Notes: a model not told the origin generated them from the letters alone. A stretch of DNA of 64,000 nucleotides from Medicago truncatula (GCF_003473485.1 NC_053049.1:13082001-13146000); one strand, 5' to 3'. Numbered from the stretch's first letter, positions 36,330-48,735 are shown. Numbers and translations are program-made.

Positions 36330-36393
36330 ATTATTATAGGTAACAAAATTTTATTTTATTTTATTTTTTATTTTTTTTTATTTTTCAAATACT

Positions 36394-36645
36394 ACATAGC
36401 AATAATTAGTTTTATTGAAGTGTACGTATGAATAATTGAGAAAGAGTATAATTGACAGATTTTACCACAAAAATATCAAAACGATAGTTAATTGGGAGCA
36501 CAAAATCAAACGTCAAACAACATAGCAATATTAAGTTTTATTGAAGTATACGTATGAGTAATTGAGAATGAGTATAATTGACAGATTGTACCATAAAAAT
36601 ATCAAAACGATGGTTAATTGGGAACACAAAATCAAACATCAAACG
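36394..36645. repeat. Tandem repeat, two 126-bp units plus a decayed third
   Basis: Unit 1 (36394-36519) and unit 2 (36520-36645) are nearly identical; phrases ATAATTGACAGATT and ATATCAAAACGAT repeat at a distance of about 126 bp. A weaker third copy follows to about 36780. Confidence 0.85.
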
Positions 36646-37268
36646 ACACTAAGAAACGGAGGGAATATAATTTATGAGTTTTATTGAAAAAGATAGGCAT
36701 AACTAAGAAAGGATATAATAGACAAATTATACCTTTAAAATAACAAAACGATAGTTAAATCTATAAGCAAACGACATTTAAAAAAACATATGAGTAACAT
36801 TTAACATCCTAAACAAAGAAGGAAGGATCAACTAACGAATTATATATGAAAGAAACAAAACTTTATATTTTGCATGAACAACCTTATTTTACTCGAGTGG
36901 TGTACGATACCTACTCGTTAAGTGTGAGCATTAGGTACGTATTTATGTGTATCTAACGCAAACCGACTAATAGAAATACAACAACCATTCAAAAATAGTC
37001 ATTGTATTTGCATGGTTAATGACTAACATATCACGTGCAAAAACACTATATGATCCTTCCATTTAGAGAACCATAACAACTTAACAAGACCATAAAGTTA
37101 AAAGTTAATATCCACTATAATAATATTTGATCTATAAGCCAAATATGATGCCTTTTTTGATGGTAAACAAAGAATGTCAGGGTACAATGGTGGTGGTGAT
37201 AAGATATTGTACTTGTACATGAACTGAAACAAATATGGTGTCGTACCGTTAGATAACAGTTTTTTAAA

Positions 37269-37622
37269 TGTTAAAAGTCCCACGTCAGATAAAAGATAAT
37301 CTGATAATGTGTTTATAAGTGAGGGCAATCCCCACCTCACAAGCCGGTTTTGTGGAGTTATGTTAGACTCAAACACGATTTCTAAGATGATATTAGAGCC
37401 TCTTCAAGATCCATTGGGCCACCTGCTATCAGGTTTCTTCTATTGGGCCACCCACCATTTATGTCCACGAACTAAGCCCAATAGTGATGGTCATGAGGGG
37501 GTGTGATAAGAGTCCCACATTGGATAGAAGATGACCTGACAATGTGTTTATAAGTGGGGGCAATCCTTACCTCACAAGCCAGTTTTGTGGGGTTGTGATA
37601 GGTCCAACCATGATTTCTAAGA
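37269..37622. mobile_element. TRIM retrotransposon (miniature LTR element)
   Basis: Two direct terminal repeats of about 120 bp (37269-37387 and 37502-37622) share GTCCCAC, ATGTGTTTATAAGTG.GGGCAATCC and CTCACAAGCC. Directly after the left repeat comes TGATATTAGAGCC (37388-37400), close to the TGGTATCAGAGCC primer site for initiator Met-tRNA. A purine tract ATGAGGGGG lies just before the right repeat. The interior is only about 115 bp with no gene: the definition of a TRIM. Confidence 0.85.
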
Positions 37623-38334
37623 TTAAGCAATGCCAATATTGATCATACAAAATGAGATCTTAGTTCATAGTTCAACTCGTTTAAAGTTTGAATCACTTGA
37701 ATTGAGACGAAACAATGATTAAACCGCTAAAATAAACAACTCTTAATAAAAAGTGGTTCAAGGTTTAATCAACTGAACAATTCAATTTAGATCGATTTTT
37801 AAAACATCGATTTTGTGCTTGTATTTTTAATATTGTGTATGGTATAGCATTTGTTGAGAGAAATTATTTCTTTAAATAAAATTTGTAGGTGCCTTTTTAA
37901 AACTTAACTTTTTTAATAAGTTAAGTTAGTCCACTGAAATTGATTGAGGAATTGAGGGATCCTTTATTTTAATTTTACTTTTTTACAAAATAAAGAACTC
38001 TTTATTAGTGATTGTAATTGATAATTTTGTCTCACTTTTGTTAAATATGTTATGAAGTTTTTCTATCCTCTTTGGAATTGATGGCTCAAATATAATGGAG
38101 AAAATTCAAATCCAAAAAAGTTTGCTTACTGAGTTTTAGTGGTAGCCTAGTAATTTTTCAAAGAAGATAAGATGATGAAAACATCTGCAATAATATTCTA
38201 AAACAACTGCATGCAATGTCTGACAACTCTTGATTTTGAATATTGATCTTACGTCTAGGGTTTTCAAAAAAAGTGAACAAAATAGCCCATGTAGTAGTGG
38301 CAGAGAATATAATGGAAATTAAAATTCCTTGCCA

Positions 38335-38405
38335 CTCGGTTCGAACCCAGATCACCGGCTTTCTTCCACCCCGTGTGTTATTTGAGTATGTTTGACTACT
38401 AGGCC
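38335..38405 (-). repeat. tRNA-like remnant
   Basis: Contains GGTTCGAACCCAGATCACCGG and, 45 bp on, ACTACTAGGCCAATAG, the spacing of B and A boxes on the minus strand. No complete cloverleaf. Confidence 0.4.
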
Positions 38406-38800
38406 AATAGAAAAATAAAAAATAAAAATAAATGAAAGGAAGAAAAGTTAAGGTAAAAGGATTTAATTACTATACACTGAATATGGTGCTTCCTCAATCA
38501 TCATGCATTGCATTTCAAAATTTTTTAACTTGTATTATTTTGTAATTTTCAATTCAATCATTCTAACGACTCTTCCCTATGAAGCACAAACACATACACC
38601 AAATACGACACATGTCGACACTCATAATGAAATGATTAAATGTAACCACATGTTTGAGACACTGAACACACCTTTAATCTGAAGTGTCGATACTACATAA
38701 CTCTTCCCTGGACCTCGCTAAGGCGGAAGCACTATAGCACTAGGTTGTCACATTCACCCTATTCTAATGACCACCAATGTGAATGTAAAAACTAAACTCA

Positions 38801-41800
38801 TCAAATGGTTAGATTCTCTTGAATGGCAATAAATGATCCCACTATCTTTCCTCCCACATCAGGAAACTCTTCATGACCAGGAAGAGGTCTAACCTTACCC
38901 TTTCTATCAACTTCTACAGGGTACTTTAGTAAATGCCCTCTCATCTCTGTGACGTCGTTTGATGAAAATTGTTTCCAGTTCATTTCGGACATTGTTCGAA
39001 CCCTTCTCACACAGTCGAGGCTCTCTGGTTGTAAGAAACAGTCTTCGATTGTGCCTGTATGTTCTGCCCATAGGGACATCCTATATCCATGAACCTACAT
39101 AGTAGAGTTTCAGAAAACAAATTGTTTAGATTTAATACATGTTATGGTTGCAAAAAAACATGTATTGTAACTATTGCAGTATCAATTATATTTCGCTTGA
39201 TACATGACAAAAAAATACATCAGTACTTTCACATAATGCAAAAGCTAAATTTAGAACTCTTAAAACCTTAAAAGTTATTTTGACAACAGCGTATCGATAG
39301 CGGATTGCGGAAAATATTGGAACACAAAAAATCTGCTATGTGAAACAGCAGATTGCGCGGGCAATTAGCTCATCCACATAGCCGTTAAATAAGTCAATTA
39401 TATATAAAAAGGTATTTCGCTAAAACCGAATAGCTGGCGAAAATTAGAGTAATACTCATTGACCATTCAGCTTTTCTATTTCAAGAATAGGTCATGTTTG
39501 GTAGACATGCAGACTCTTCAGTTTTATTATCTTTAAAAACCTGAAAATCATTTTTTCCAACTATTGTCGCTACATCTACTAGCAGAAACTATATTAGCAG
39601 ACACTATTACCCTTATATTAATTAAAACTAGGATAGCGTCATGTTTTTTTATAGAGCATCATTCAACAAATTTCGCTATGCTATAGCACCTTATTGCTGT
39701 TGTTTGACAACACTGGTTGAGCATATTTGCATTCCAGAAAATTTGAGAAATAAAAAAACGAAAAACGTTGATTTTAAGGCCTGGTGATGAGGCTTAGTTG
39801 CCTCCATATTCTTGATTAGAACCCCGAAAGGAAGAAAGGAAAGTAAAGGAAACAACTTAGTTTTTGGACTTGGATTTCCATCATGTTTGATGAAAGCCGT
39901 CAGAAGTCTAAAACAGCATAGAGAAAAAGCTTGAATGCGACAACTGAACCTTAACTGGTATATAAACAATGTCTTGTTAAGAAAATATGAGAAGCCAATA
40001 ACTTATAAAATGTATACCTGTCCGCGTGGATAAGAATGTTTTCTTGCCCATGTATATTCAGGTTGGTAGGCTCCCATTGCAATCTCAGTGTCCCTTGTTC
40101 CTTCCATAGAGCGCTGGTTGATGTTTGCTGATCCAATGATCACATATTCATCATCAACTATCATGCCTTTCGAATGAACATAAATCATGAACCGTCGGTT
40201 ATTTCGACTATTTGCCTGGTCAAAAATCACCAACATAAAAATCAATTGCATTCATTAAATGCTCCAAAACAAATTATTCAAAGGCTTAAAATAACTTTCA
40301 GAATACATTCCCTACTCATAAGCCATATTCATTTCACAAAATTTAAAAGAATTAAGACACTTTGATAGGAAACCTAAGTGTGCGCGCGCGCGTGTGTGTA
40401 TATATGTACTATGGTAACAGAAAAATGTAACTGGGAAACCCAGAACTAGGGAGAGAGAACATAGAATTCATACCTGTGGAGTATTCGGTGGAGGAGGAAT
40501 TCCAGATACAGAAATATTCTCATGCATATCTATGGTTTCTCGATTTCCAAGACAGAAAAAGTTTAAATAGTCTTGTGGAGAGAATGCTGCTTCGAGCCCA
40601 ACTTCAACCAATGCCTTGTAAACTGTCTCATACATCATTTGCATTGTTTTATTCTGAAAAAAATTTAATAAACAATCCAAACTAAGAAATGCAATCATAG
40701 CCTATAACGTTCACTTTGACATCAATTTGGATTTCTTAAAAACCATTATTCCTACCGCTATTTGACACGCAATTTTAAGGAATAATTTGAGTCGACTTTC
40801 TTCTTAAGCTATACTGATAGGTGATGAATATCAGTGAGGCCTAAATTATTCTAATTACCACTATCTAAGAAAATAAAGAAAGTACTGAAATTCTTCATGA
40901 GGTCATACAATGTTTATATAGGTAAATTCATACCCGCAATAAGACAAGTGCACCCTAATATACTCAATATTACTCTAACAGAATGCAAACTAGATCCTTC
41001 TAGATTAAGATAAGTCATACTTGCTTCTACAACCAGCTGAATCACTATGCGAGTGCTCTTTATTTTAACTATCTTATATCATATACCTCAGTTTCACAAT
41101 AGTTTCGAATAAAGTCATATAACATAACTACAGCCATCTTAAAAGTTCTTCCAGCATCACGTAAGTTTTTGTTCTTTCTTTTGTTATTATCGATTGGTCA
41201 CTTAAGTGTTTGAAATCTTAATTTACTAAAACATGGTTCAAATCTTTGACAGGTAAAATGATTGACTTTCAGATTGTGAATTGAAGCATACCTGCCAAAA
41301 TAGAATCCTTTGAGTGGCAGCACCTGTTGGAACACCCTCTGGCCACATTGGAATAACTATGTATACTGCAAACCTCTCATTTGCCTTTATTTTTTCAGCA
41401 ATCTTCAGTGCAATTTCCATAGGAATTAAATTATTAGCACCTGCAAAAACATGAAAGTTCAACATTAAAACAAAAACAACCAAGCCTTATCCCACTAATT
41501 GGAATCGGCTGCGTGGATTAAACGACGGCATAATGTTCTACTATATGCCATTTTTCTATCTAACCCGGTAATCTCTAGGTCTTTCTTAATAGTTAGTTTC
41601 TCTTACAGTTTTTCTAGCTCTTCCTCTGCCTCGAGACTTTTAAAACAATTCCAATCTTTGTCCTCACTTGGTAAGTTGTAGAGAAAAGCCACTAGGACTT
41701 CCAACCTCAGTGGCTTTTAGGAAAAGAAAAGGCAAAACAACATTGGAGGTCCTTTTAACTTAACTTAAAGTTTCAAACAAATCCTTTATCTTTTTTTTCG

Positions 41801-44800
41801 TGTCAAATTAGTCTTTTATCTTTAAAAATGTTTACACCATTGAACCAACTTTCATTCTTAGTTCACTATGTTACAAATTTGTGTGCGTGATCAATGAATG
41901 ATATACTATAAATAATGTTTCACCATTCAACAACACAGTTAGACTCTCGTCGAGGTCATAATCTTAGATAAAAACTAAAAAAGGTCATGTTAACTTTGAT
42001 GGATTAGATAACATAACAATCATTATGATGTAATTTAAATGTTATCGTGATGAATCGAATACGTAATTTACCTTTTCGATTAGTTTGTTAACATACATAG
42101 CTGAACAATGTAGTTTGGTCCAACATTTTTGATGTTTATAAACATAAAGGACTAGCTTGACACGAAAAAAAGGTAAAGGATATGTTTGAAACTTTAATTT
42201 GAGTTAAAGGATCCTGTTATAGTTTTGTCAAAAGAAAAAAAGCATAGAGAAGTAATAGCATCCTGTGCAAACATAAATAGTCATAGACGGAAATTGAACC
42301 TTTTTAACCGTACTATATATAATTTGCTAGCCACACAATTAAAAAGGTAAAATATAAATTCTCCATAAATTAGTTATCTTTAAGGCAAGCACAAGCAACA
42401 TGTGTTAAGAAAGAAGTTCCTTACCGATGTCCCTATTTTGACTCCAATTGTATGAAGAACCGATGAAATATTGATTCTCTATATAAATGTAATGCTGTGC
42501 AGCACGAATGGCCTTTACATACGCTGTGTGTATGCTCATGTCAATCAGTACATTCTTCCCACATACTAGGTTCTGTAAAAAAAAAAAAATAATGTTTAAC
42601 TTCAACACTCTTCGTCACACATATGGTGGCTTAAATCTGGTGAATTGAAATCAAGCGAAAAAAAAAGAAAACTCTTTCCGTTCACCTTTATTGATCCATC
42701 TCTTGGCTCCTTTGGAAATCCCTTGACAGAGTTTGAATCAATTGAACGAAATATCTGCATTACACGGTATACACAATCAATGATTTCCTTTAAGTAGCGT
42801 CAATGAGAAAAATAGATTACTTATAGAAACTCTAAATATCTAGTATCTAGTACTAATTGACTAAATACCTGAGCATGCCAAGCTACAGGATTATCATCAC
42901 CAACACTAGGAGCATCAGATACGCGGAGAATATCCGGAATTCTTTCTATCTTGAGCAATGCATCGTCATATGAACTCTTCAACTTTTTTATCCCTGTAGG
43001 TTTCGCAGCTCTTAACCAGCGCTCCTCAAAGTTTGTCAAAACATCATAAGCTGCTGGACCATCAATTTTAGAATGCAAGTCGTGCCACGGTTCCCGTGGA
43101 CAACCACCAGTATTACCCTGCCATTAAGTAGTCCTCATTATCAGAATAAATTGGTCTTCTTGTTTCACACTTTATTTTAAAAATGAACGGTAATTCTAGT
43201 TTTGCAATTCATGGTGCGCTGAACGGAACACCTAGAAAACATGTACTGTGAAACAATCTCTAATCTTCTTTTACAAGAATACAAAACTAACTCTTGATTG
43301 TAATTTGATTTCTGCCGAAACTTGGAGTTACGAAATCTTTTATAAATGCTGCTCATTAGTTGTTAATTAAATGTTTGATGAGAAAATCTAGTGATGTTCA
43401 TGTAACCAAATGGGGGTCTGAAATTAAGATATTACCGTGAAAGTAGGGTTGTGATAGTCATCCTTATGGACCGTCTGCAGTGTCCTAAAGAGGGGATGGT
43501 GGGGAGTATCATATCGGCCGTCACACAAGTCAAGCCCTCCAACAAATGCTACAATTTTTCTGAAGTTATTTCCAGCATCAGCATCTACAATTACAGTCTT
43601 CTGATGATGTGTATATATTGTTCCAACTTCCTGAGAATTAGAAGAAATTTAATGCGGAACTCTCAAACCAAAATTGCACAAATTTGTAAAAACATATCCA
43701 AGTAGCAAAACTGAACCTTATCACAAATTCTAACATTCGTGATATAAAGTTAGCAAAATTACCAAATGGGATCAACGATCACAAAATCAACACTAATATG
43801 TGCATCATAACAACACAAAATGCGAAGAAGAACGCCAATTAGAATATAAAGAGAAATAACAATACAAAATGCGAAGAAGAACACCGATTAGAATATAAAG
43901 AGGAATGAAGTAAAGCAAAATGTTTCAGTTATAGTCATTGTCAAATCAAACCTGTTGCTTAGCCCAGCTATGTCGTTTTCCGGCCATGCGAGGACAAAGT
44001 AACACTTGCACAGAAGAATGCTTGAAAAATCGTCGAGTTTCCTCATCATGCGTCGCCATGACACCATCCTGAATGTAAATCAGATGTTTAATGTGATTAA
44101 AACAAAAAGGAAAATAATATCTTTATATACTAAGAAATGTATTAAAAAAAAAAAACATGTTCAAGAGTCTTAATCAAACTTTAAATTAAAATTCATAAAT
44201 CATGCTGGAAAAAGTAACATCACATAATCAAATGTAACATAAAATAAATTGCATTGCTTACCGTTTTATAACCAAGAATGCTTCTTGAGGTAGGGTCATC
44301 CCAAACAAGAAGAAGCACTCTCACTCCTTCCTGAGACTTAGACCTCAGAAGCTCACCAAGAGTATAATCCGATGTCTTACCATATCCAGCAGGAGCGTCC
44401 CTTACCAACCGAACTTTGTGCCACACTGACCACCCTGTAATGTAAACCAAACGCTTCGCTTGACGTATGGCATCAACCATATCAAGCCAACACTGTCCAT
44501 GAACATAATGCATCCCATGATCAAGCATGACATTAGGGAGACATCCATCCGGAACATGAGCATCCTGATATAGAGTTACAGTTCCACCTTTCCTCAATGG
44601 AAAATATGTTCCCGGCACACCAATATAGTTAGGTCCTGCTCCAACTCCTTGATGATAAATGATCAGTTTCTCCATTGGTAGGAACTGAATGGAAACACTC
44701 AAAACAGCACCTGGCTTACAAGGCTTTCCATTGCTATTAAGGATGGGGTAGGTCCCTTGTACTTTTTCACCCGAGTATAATTGTTCGACCGGAATCGCTA

Positions 44801-45812
44801 CAGTACCAATAAGCTGTGAACCTACCACATCACTATCCTTAACAACAAAATGCACTTCAGAAGCATGATGTGCAACAGGAACATGAAAGTGTTGCTCCCA
44901 AACAGGATTTTCGCTATTGCTAATCACAAAAGTCCTACCAACTACAGCATTTGATAAAGAAATAGACACATAAGGATCACTAGTAATCTTCCTAGTCATT
45001 GTTCCCTCAATCTTATTACCCACATTACCAGGAAATTTACCAAACACATCCCCTAAAGTCTTATGAAACATATCCATATTTGGAAGATTCTTAGCACTAT
45101 GAACACAAATATCTAAATTACCATGCAAGAGCAAATATTTCAATGACCCTTTATACTGAGCTGGAACAATCTGCAAACTCTGGCTATGCACCGATTCATC
45201 ATTCGAACCGGGATAAGCTGAAAGATTGGGTGAACCCCCCAAACCAGAGTAAGAATGTTCATAACCTGAAAAAGAATTACTACTAGAATGACCATAAAAC
45301 TCCTCTTTTTTCCCTTCATTTAAAGCTGAATAGGAATGTGTCATTACTGGTGCACTTGGCTGATTATCAGATATCTGAACATTGCTCATAAGATCATTCA
45401 AATGAGGGTAAGGAGAACTAGGAGGGTGTGAACCATCACTAATTGGAGGGTATTGGTGAGGATATGCAGAACCATGAGGAGGGTTTGAACCATCACTAAT
45501 TGGAGGGTATTGTTGGTAAGGGGGGTAAGCAGAACTATGATGAGGGTTTGAACCATCATTGATTGGAGGGTATTGTTGGTAAGGGTAAGGATAAACATGA
45601 GATGGTTGAGAAGTAGGTAACTCTAAAGGGTTTGGTTGATAAGGGTGGAAGGAATGTGAAGAATTTGGTGGATATGATTCATATGGATAAGGAGAAGATA
45701 CTGGTGAAGGTGCATATGGATCATGAGATGGATTTGGAGGAGGGTATGGATATGGAGGATATGCATAAGGGTTTGGATATCCATATGGAGGTGCAGAACC
45801 ATGATTGTCCAT
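38801..45812 (-). CDS. Phospholipase D, beta class
   Basis: Ten coding exons, all GT-AG: 45812-44262, 44068-43952, 43630-43436, 43117-42869, 42754-42686, 42572-42425, 41440-41292, 40653-40474, 40215-40018 and 39094-38801; 1049 residues (Arabidopsis PLD-beta1 has about 1083). Order of domains: a Pro/Tyr-rich N-terminus (1 to about 200), a C2 domain (about 225-375) for Ca2+-dependent membrane binding, then two HKD catalytic motifs, H565-x-K567-x4-D572 and H900-x-K902-x4-D907, with the typical [10 protein letters not shown] tail. The enzyme hydrolyses membrane phospholipids to phosphatidic acid; beta forms need PIP2 and micromolar Ca2+. The long proline-rich head favours beta over gamma. The last exon ends in the expected C-terminal signature. 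Introns hold MITEs. It appears intact. Confidence 0.95.
39280..39715. mobile_element. Possible hAT-like element in the last PLD intron
   Basis: TTGACAACAGCGTATCGATAGCGG on the left is mirrored by CGCTATGCTATAGCACC..GTTGTTTGACAACACTG on the right. This GCTATAGCG-type repeat is common in legumes. No target duplication was found, so borders are approximate. Confidence 0.4.
40380..40407. repeat. Microsatellite (GC)n(GT)n(AT)n
   Basis: A short alternating purine-pyrimidine run TGTGCGCGCGCGCGTGTGTG followed by TATATATG, in the PLD intron between exons 8 and 9. Confidence 0.9.
41731..42229. mobile_element. Mutator-type MITE in a PLD intron
   Basis: A 499-bp foldback in the intron between exons 6 and 7. 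Perfect 9-bp duplication AAAAGAAAA (41722-41730 and 42230-42238). Ends GGCAAAACAACA and complement GACAAAACTATA, with long inverted arms (AAGTTTCAAAC; TTCGTGTCAA). Confidence 0.85.
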
Positions 45813-45881
45813 GAATCAAAACTCAAAATTGAATGAATTCAAAGCTATTCTTTCACACAATTGATTATGCAAAACTATTCA

Positions 45882-46135
45882 AAATTTTACCTTTGTTGCA
45901 TATGCACACAAGGGTCAATGAATATACTATTCAAAATTTGATCTTTGTTACATATGCACAAAAGGGTCACAGAATATGGTATTAAAAATTTGATCTTTGA
46001 TGCATATGCACAAAAGGGTCAAAGAAAATGATATTAAATATTTGATCTTTGATGCATATGCACAAAAGGATCAAAGAAAATGGTATTCAAGATTTGACCT
46101 TTAATGCATATGCAGAAAAAGGTCACAGAAGATAC
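45882..46135. repeat. 52-bp minisatellite in the PLD leader/promoter
   Basis: Five units with the anchor CATATGCA at 45899, 45951, 46003, 46055 and 46107, exactly 52 bp apart. Each unit also holds (A/G)GGTCA and TTTGATCTTTG-type phrases. It begins about 70 bp upstream of the PLD start codon, so it lies in the 5' UTR or core promoter. Confidence 0.95.
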
Positions 46136-46140
46136 ACAAA

Positions 46141-46719
46141 AAGGAATTAATTAATCATCAATCATCATACACAACAGAATCAGAATTAAACAAAGGGAGA
46201 AATATATGCTAAATTTAGAATGATCTAATATAATTTCATGCAATTTTTTTGGAGATGATATAGGATCAATGGTAGCTGATTTTTTTTTTTTTGAGACTAT
46301 TCTAAATTTGATGATCCAATGAAACAAAGAAGGAAAAATATGCTAAATTTAGAATGAATTTTTTTGGAGATGAATATAGGGATCAATGATATGGTTTGTG
46401 ATAGAATGAAAAATGAAACTGAAATGGAATAGAGGGAAAGATTTTGGGTTTTGTGATTTGGAAGACTTTGAAAGAAGAATACAAAAATGGTTTAAGGTGA
46501 AACTGAAATGTCTCTGTTTTTTTTCTTGTTTTGGATACCAAGTCAGCCTGGTCCCACTACTGACATGTACAAACTTAACACGGCGGAATGACTGATACCC
46601 TCTTGCATGTTGTACATGTACTTGTAGGATGATTTGTAGTTGTACCTTACCACACTCTTAATATTTGTAGTCGTATTTTTGGGAATTGACCAACTTAATA
46701 TTTTTATTGGAAATTGTGT
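46141..46719. other. PLD upstream region
   Basis: Probable promoter or leader of PLD. ATGCTAAATTTAGAATGA occurs twice (about 46207 and 46340). GGTCCCAC at 46550 matches the class I TCP consensus. No gene. Confidence 0.4.
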
Positions 46720-46728
46720 TTGTTCAAA

Positions 46729-47013
46729 AAGTAAAGATACCGATCAAACCATTTTGTGAAATTTTTTTTAATCTTTTTTATTGGTCAAAATCAACGGTCA
46801 AACCATTTTGTAATAATTTTTTTAATCATTTTTATTGATCAAAATCAATGGTCAAACCATTTTGTGATAATTTTATTTTTAATCTTTTTTATTGATCAAA
46901 GTCAATAAAGAGATACTAAAAAAGAGAAGAGAGATGGTAAGAACATAATGTGAGTGTGAGAGAGAAAGTTGTTCAAAAATTATCATAAAATAGTTGTATA
47001 AATATCATTTTTC
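46729..47013. mobile_element. Mutator-type MITE, family X (copy 4)
   Basis: The right end AAATATCATTTTTC is the complement of the family start. Flanks TTGTTCAAA (46720-46728) and TTATTCAAA (47014-47022) are a 9-bp duplication with one change. The left part is replaced or expanded by a 54-bp tandem repeat. Confidence 0.65.
46744..46905. repeat. 54-bp tandem repeat, three units
   Basis: TCAAACCATTTTGT recurs at 46744, 46798 and 46852, exactly 54 bp apart, each followed by a T-rich stretch and TTGATCAAAATCAA. It is inside MITE family X copy 4. Confidence 0.9.
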
Positions 47014-47257
47014 TTATTCAAAAGTCTTTTGATTAATCAGCGTAGCGTACTTTTCGTCTGCACAAACGTTGCAAAGTTATGTTTGGATGACTTTTTTTTT
47101 CATTAGAAATCATTTATCGATCAGTATTTTTTAGGGGTTGAAAAATTTGTAGGTCTCACAAGCAGCTCGGTTTATAAGCTAAGGGAGTTAAAGGAATTTG
47201 CAGAAGAAGGTCTCATGTTTGATCCTTCAAAAACTAACATAACTACAAACATTGCTA

Positions 47258-47405
47258 ACATATTTTGAATGTTAAGGACGACGAGGCTTCAAACTTGTTA
47301 ACATATATCGAGTGGATGTGATATGTCAAGTTTTCTATGAGAGGGGTTTATTGGTTGTTGTATAACAAGTTTGAAGCCTCATCTTCCTTAACATTCAAAA
47401 TATGT
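47258..47405. repeat. Long hairpin, arms about 43 bp
   Basis: The left arm (47258-47300, ACATATTTTGAATGTTAAGG onward) is almost the exact complement of the right arm (47364-47405); only a few mismatches are seen. The spacer is about 60 bp. No flanking duplication noticed. Confidence 0.85.
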
Positions 47406-47929
47406 TTTAACATTATCTCTTTGTCTCATAATGATTTTTTATTTTTATTTTTAATGAAATGCATTAGTTTTCTCTAGTTAAAAAAAACATTGATAACATT
47501 TGCCTACATGTATACAAAAATAATCTAAAGGCTCATAGAACAATCGTCTTTTTTTATTTGATATCCTTAAACATTGAATATTTGACAAATCAAAATATTG
47601 AGGCTTGATTGATGGCCGAGATAAGAAAGATATTGTATTATATAATAAGACAATGCTAAAAGATGTTCTTTAAAGCACTTGTTAATGTATTAAATATGTT
47701 AAAATTATTTGAAATTTGTACAATCAACCTTTTAAAAGTAAAAAAAAAATTGTTTTTTTAATACAATTTTTTTTTTTTGTTTGCTTAAGAAGTGTCCTTA
47801 GGGTTTTTCCTTGTTAGCATGATCCTATAAAATATCATGTCATAATTTACTGTTGATTTCATTCCTTCGTCATGGTTCCCACATGTAACATCTCTTCTCT
47901 TGAATTTACTTTCAAATGATTTTATTTGG

Positions 47930-48480
47930 GAAGGGGGTGAGAAATTTAGGAAAATATCCCGAATTAAAAGAGATAAAGTATGTTTAGAAAAGGAAAATGA
48001 AGGTTTAGTGTTTCAGAGGATTCATGAATTTAATTTGGCATTGGTGTTGGAGGTTGTATGTGGAGTTAGATAGTTTATGGTTTAAGGTGTTAGAATGGAG
48101 GTATTGGGTGGATTAGGGTTGTATTAAAGAGGGGGGGATATGTTTAGAAGATTGTATGATGTAGCTGAGAATCGATTAGTAATAGTGGCTAAGATGTATG
48201 CTTTAGGTTGAACTTTTTTATGCGATGTTTGAAAACAATGGCATCGGTTATTTGCATGAGAGAAGGAGATGTAGAAGTAGTTTAGTGATATGTTGTCTAA
48301 CAATTTTTTGAAGGATGGTTCAAAAGATAGGTGGAAATGACAATTAACATCGGACAAAGGATACACGGTCAGGGAGGTGTATCATATGCTCATGGTGAAC
48401 CAAATTTCATAATGTGATTTGGAACAAAACCAATTCCGTTAAAAGTCTCGATTTTTGCTTGGATAAGATAATTGTTTATT
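47930..48480 (+). pseudogene. Degraded LINE fragment (zf-RVT region)
   Basis: Interrupted reading on the plus strand gives L-W-F-K-V-L-E-W-R-Y, later L-Y-D-V-A-E-N-R, then S-D-K-G-Y-T-V-R-E-V-Y-H-M-L. This matches the same region of the LINE at 26.8 kb (S-R-G-Y-T-V-R-E-A-Y). Several stop codons; clearly dead. Confidence 0.65.
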
Positions 48481-48657
48481 CCGTCCTTATCATATCTTAT
48501 TCATATCTAACTCTATTTATCATATTATGTATCTATCCTATCATAACCATAAAACGAGCCCTGATATCTATGCGTGCATATTTACACAAACTAATTTTAT
48601 GAGATAATCTAAATTCTTTAGAAGACTTGATCTCTATAACAAATGTTTATTTCCAAC

Positions 48658-48735
48658 TCCGTGAGCTTAGTTTAGTTGGTAAGGATGATGCGTAATATAT
48701 GTAAGGTCTCGGGTTCGAATTTTAGACACCACAAA
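48658..48735 (+). repeat. tRNA-derived SINE head
   Basis: GTGAGCTTAGTTTAGTTGGT (A box), then GGTCTCGGGTTCGAATTTTA (B box), then CACCACAAAA and T/A runs. Same family as 24.1, 50.2 and 63.6 kb. Confidence 0.7.
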
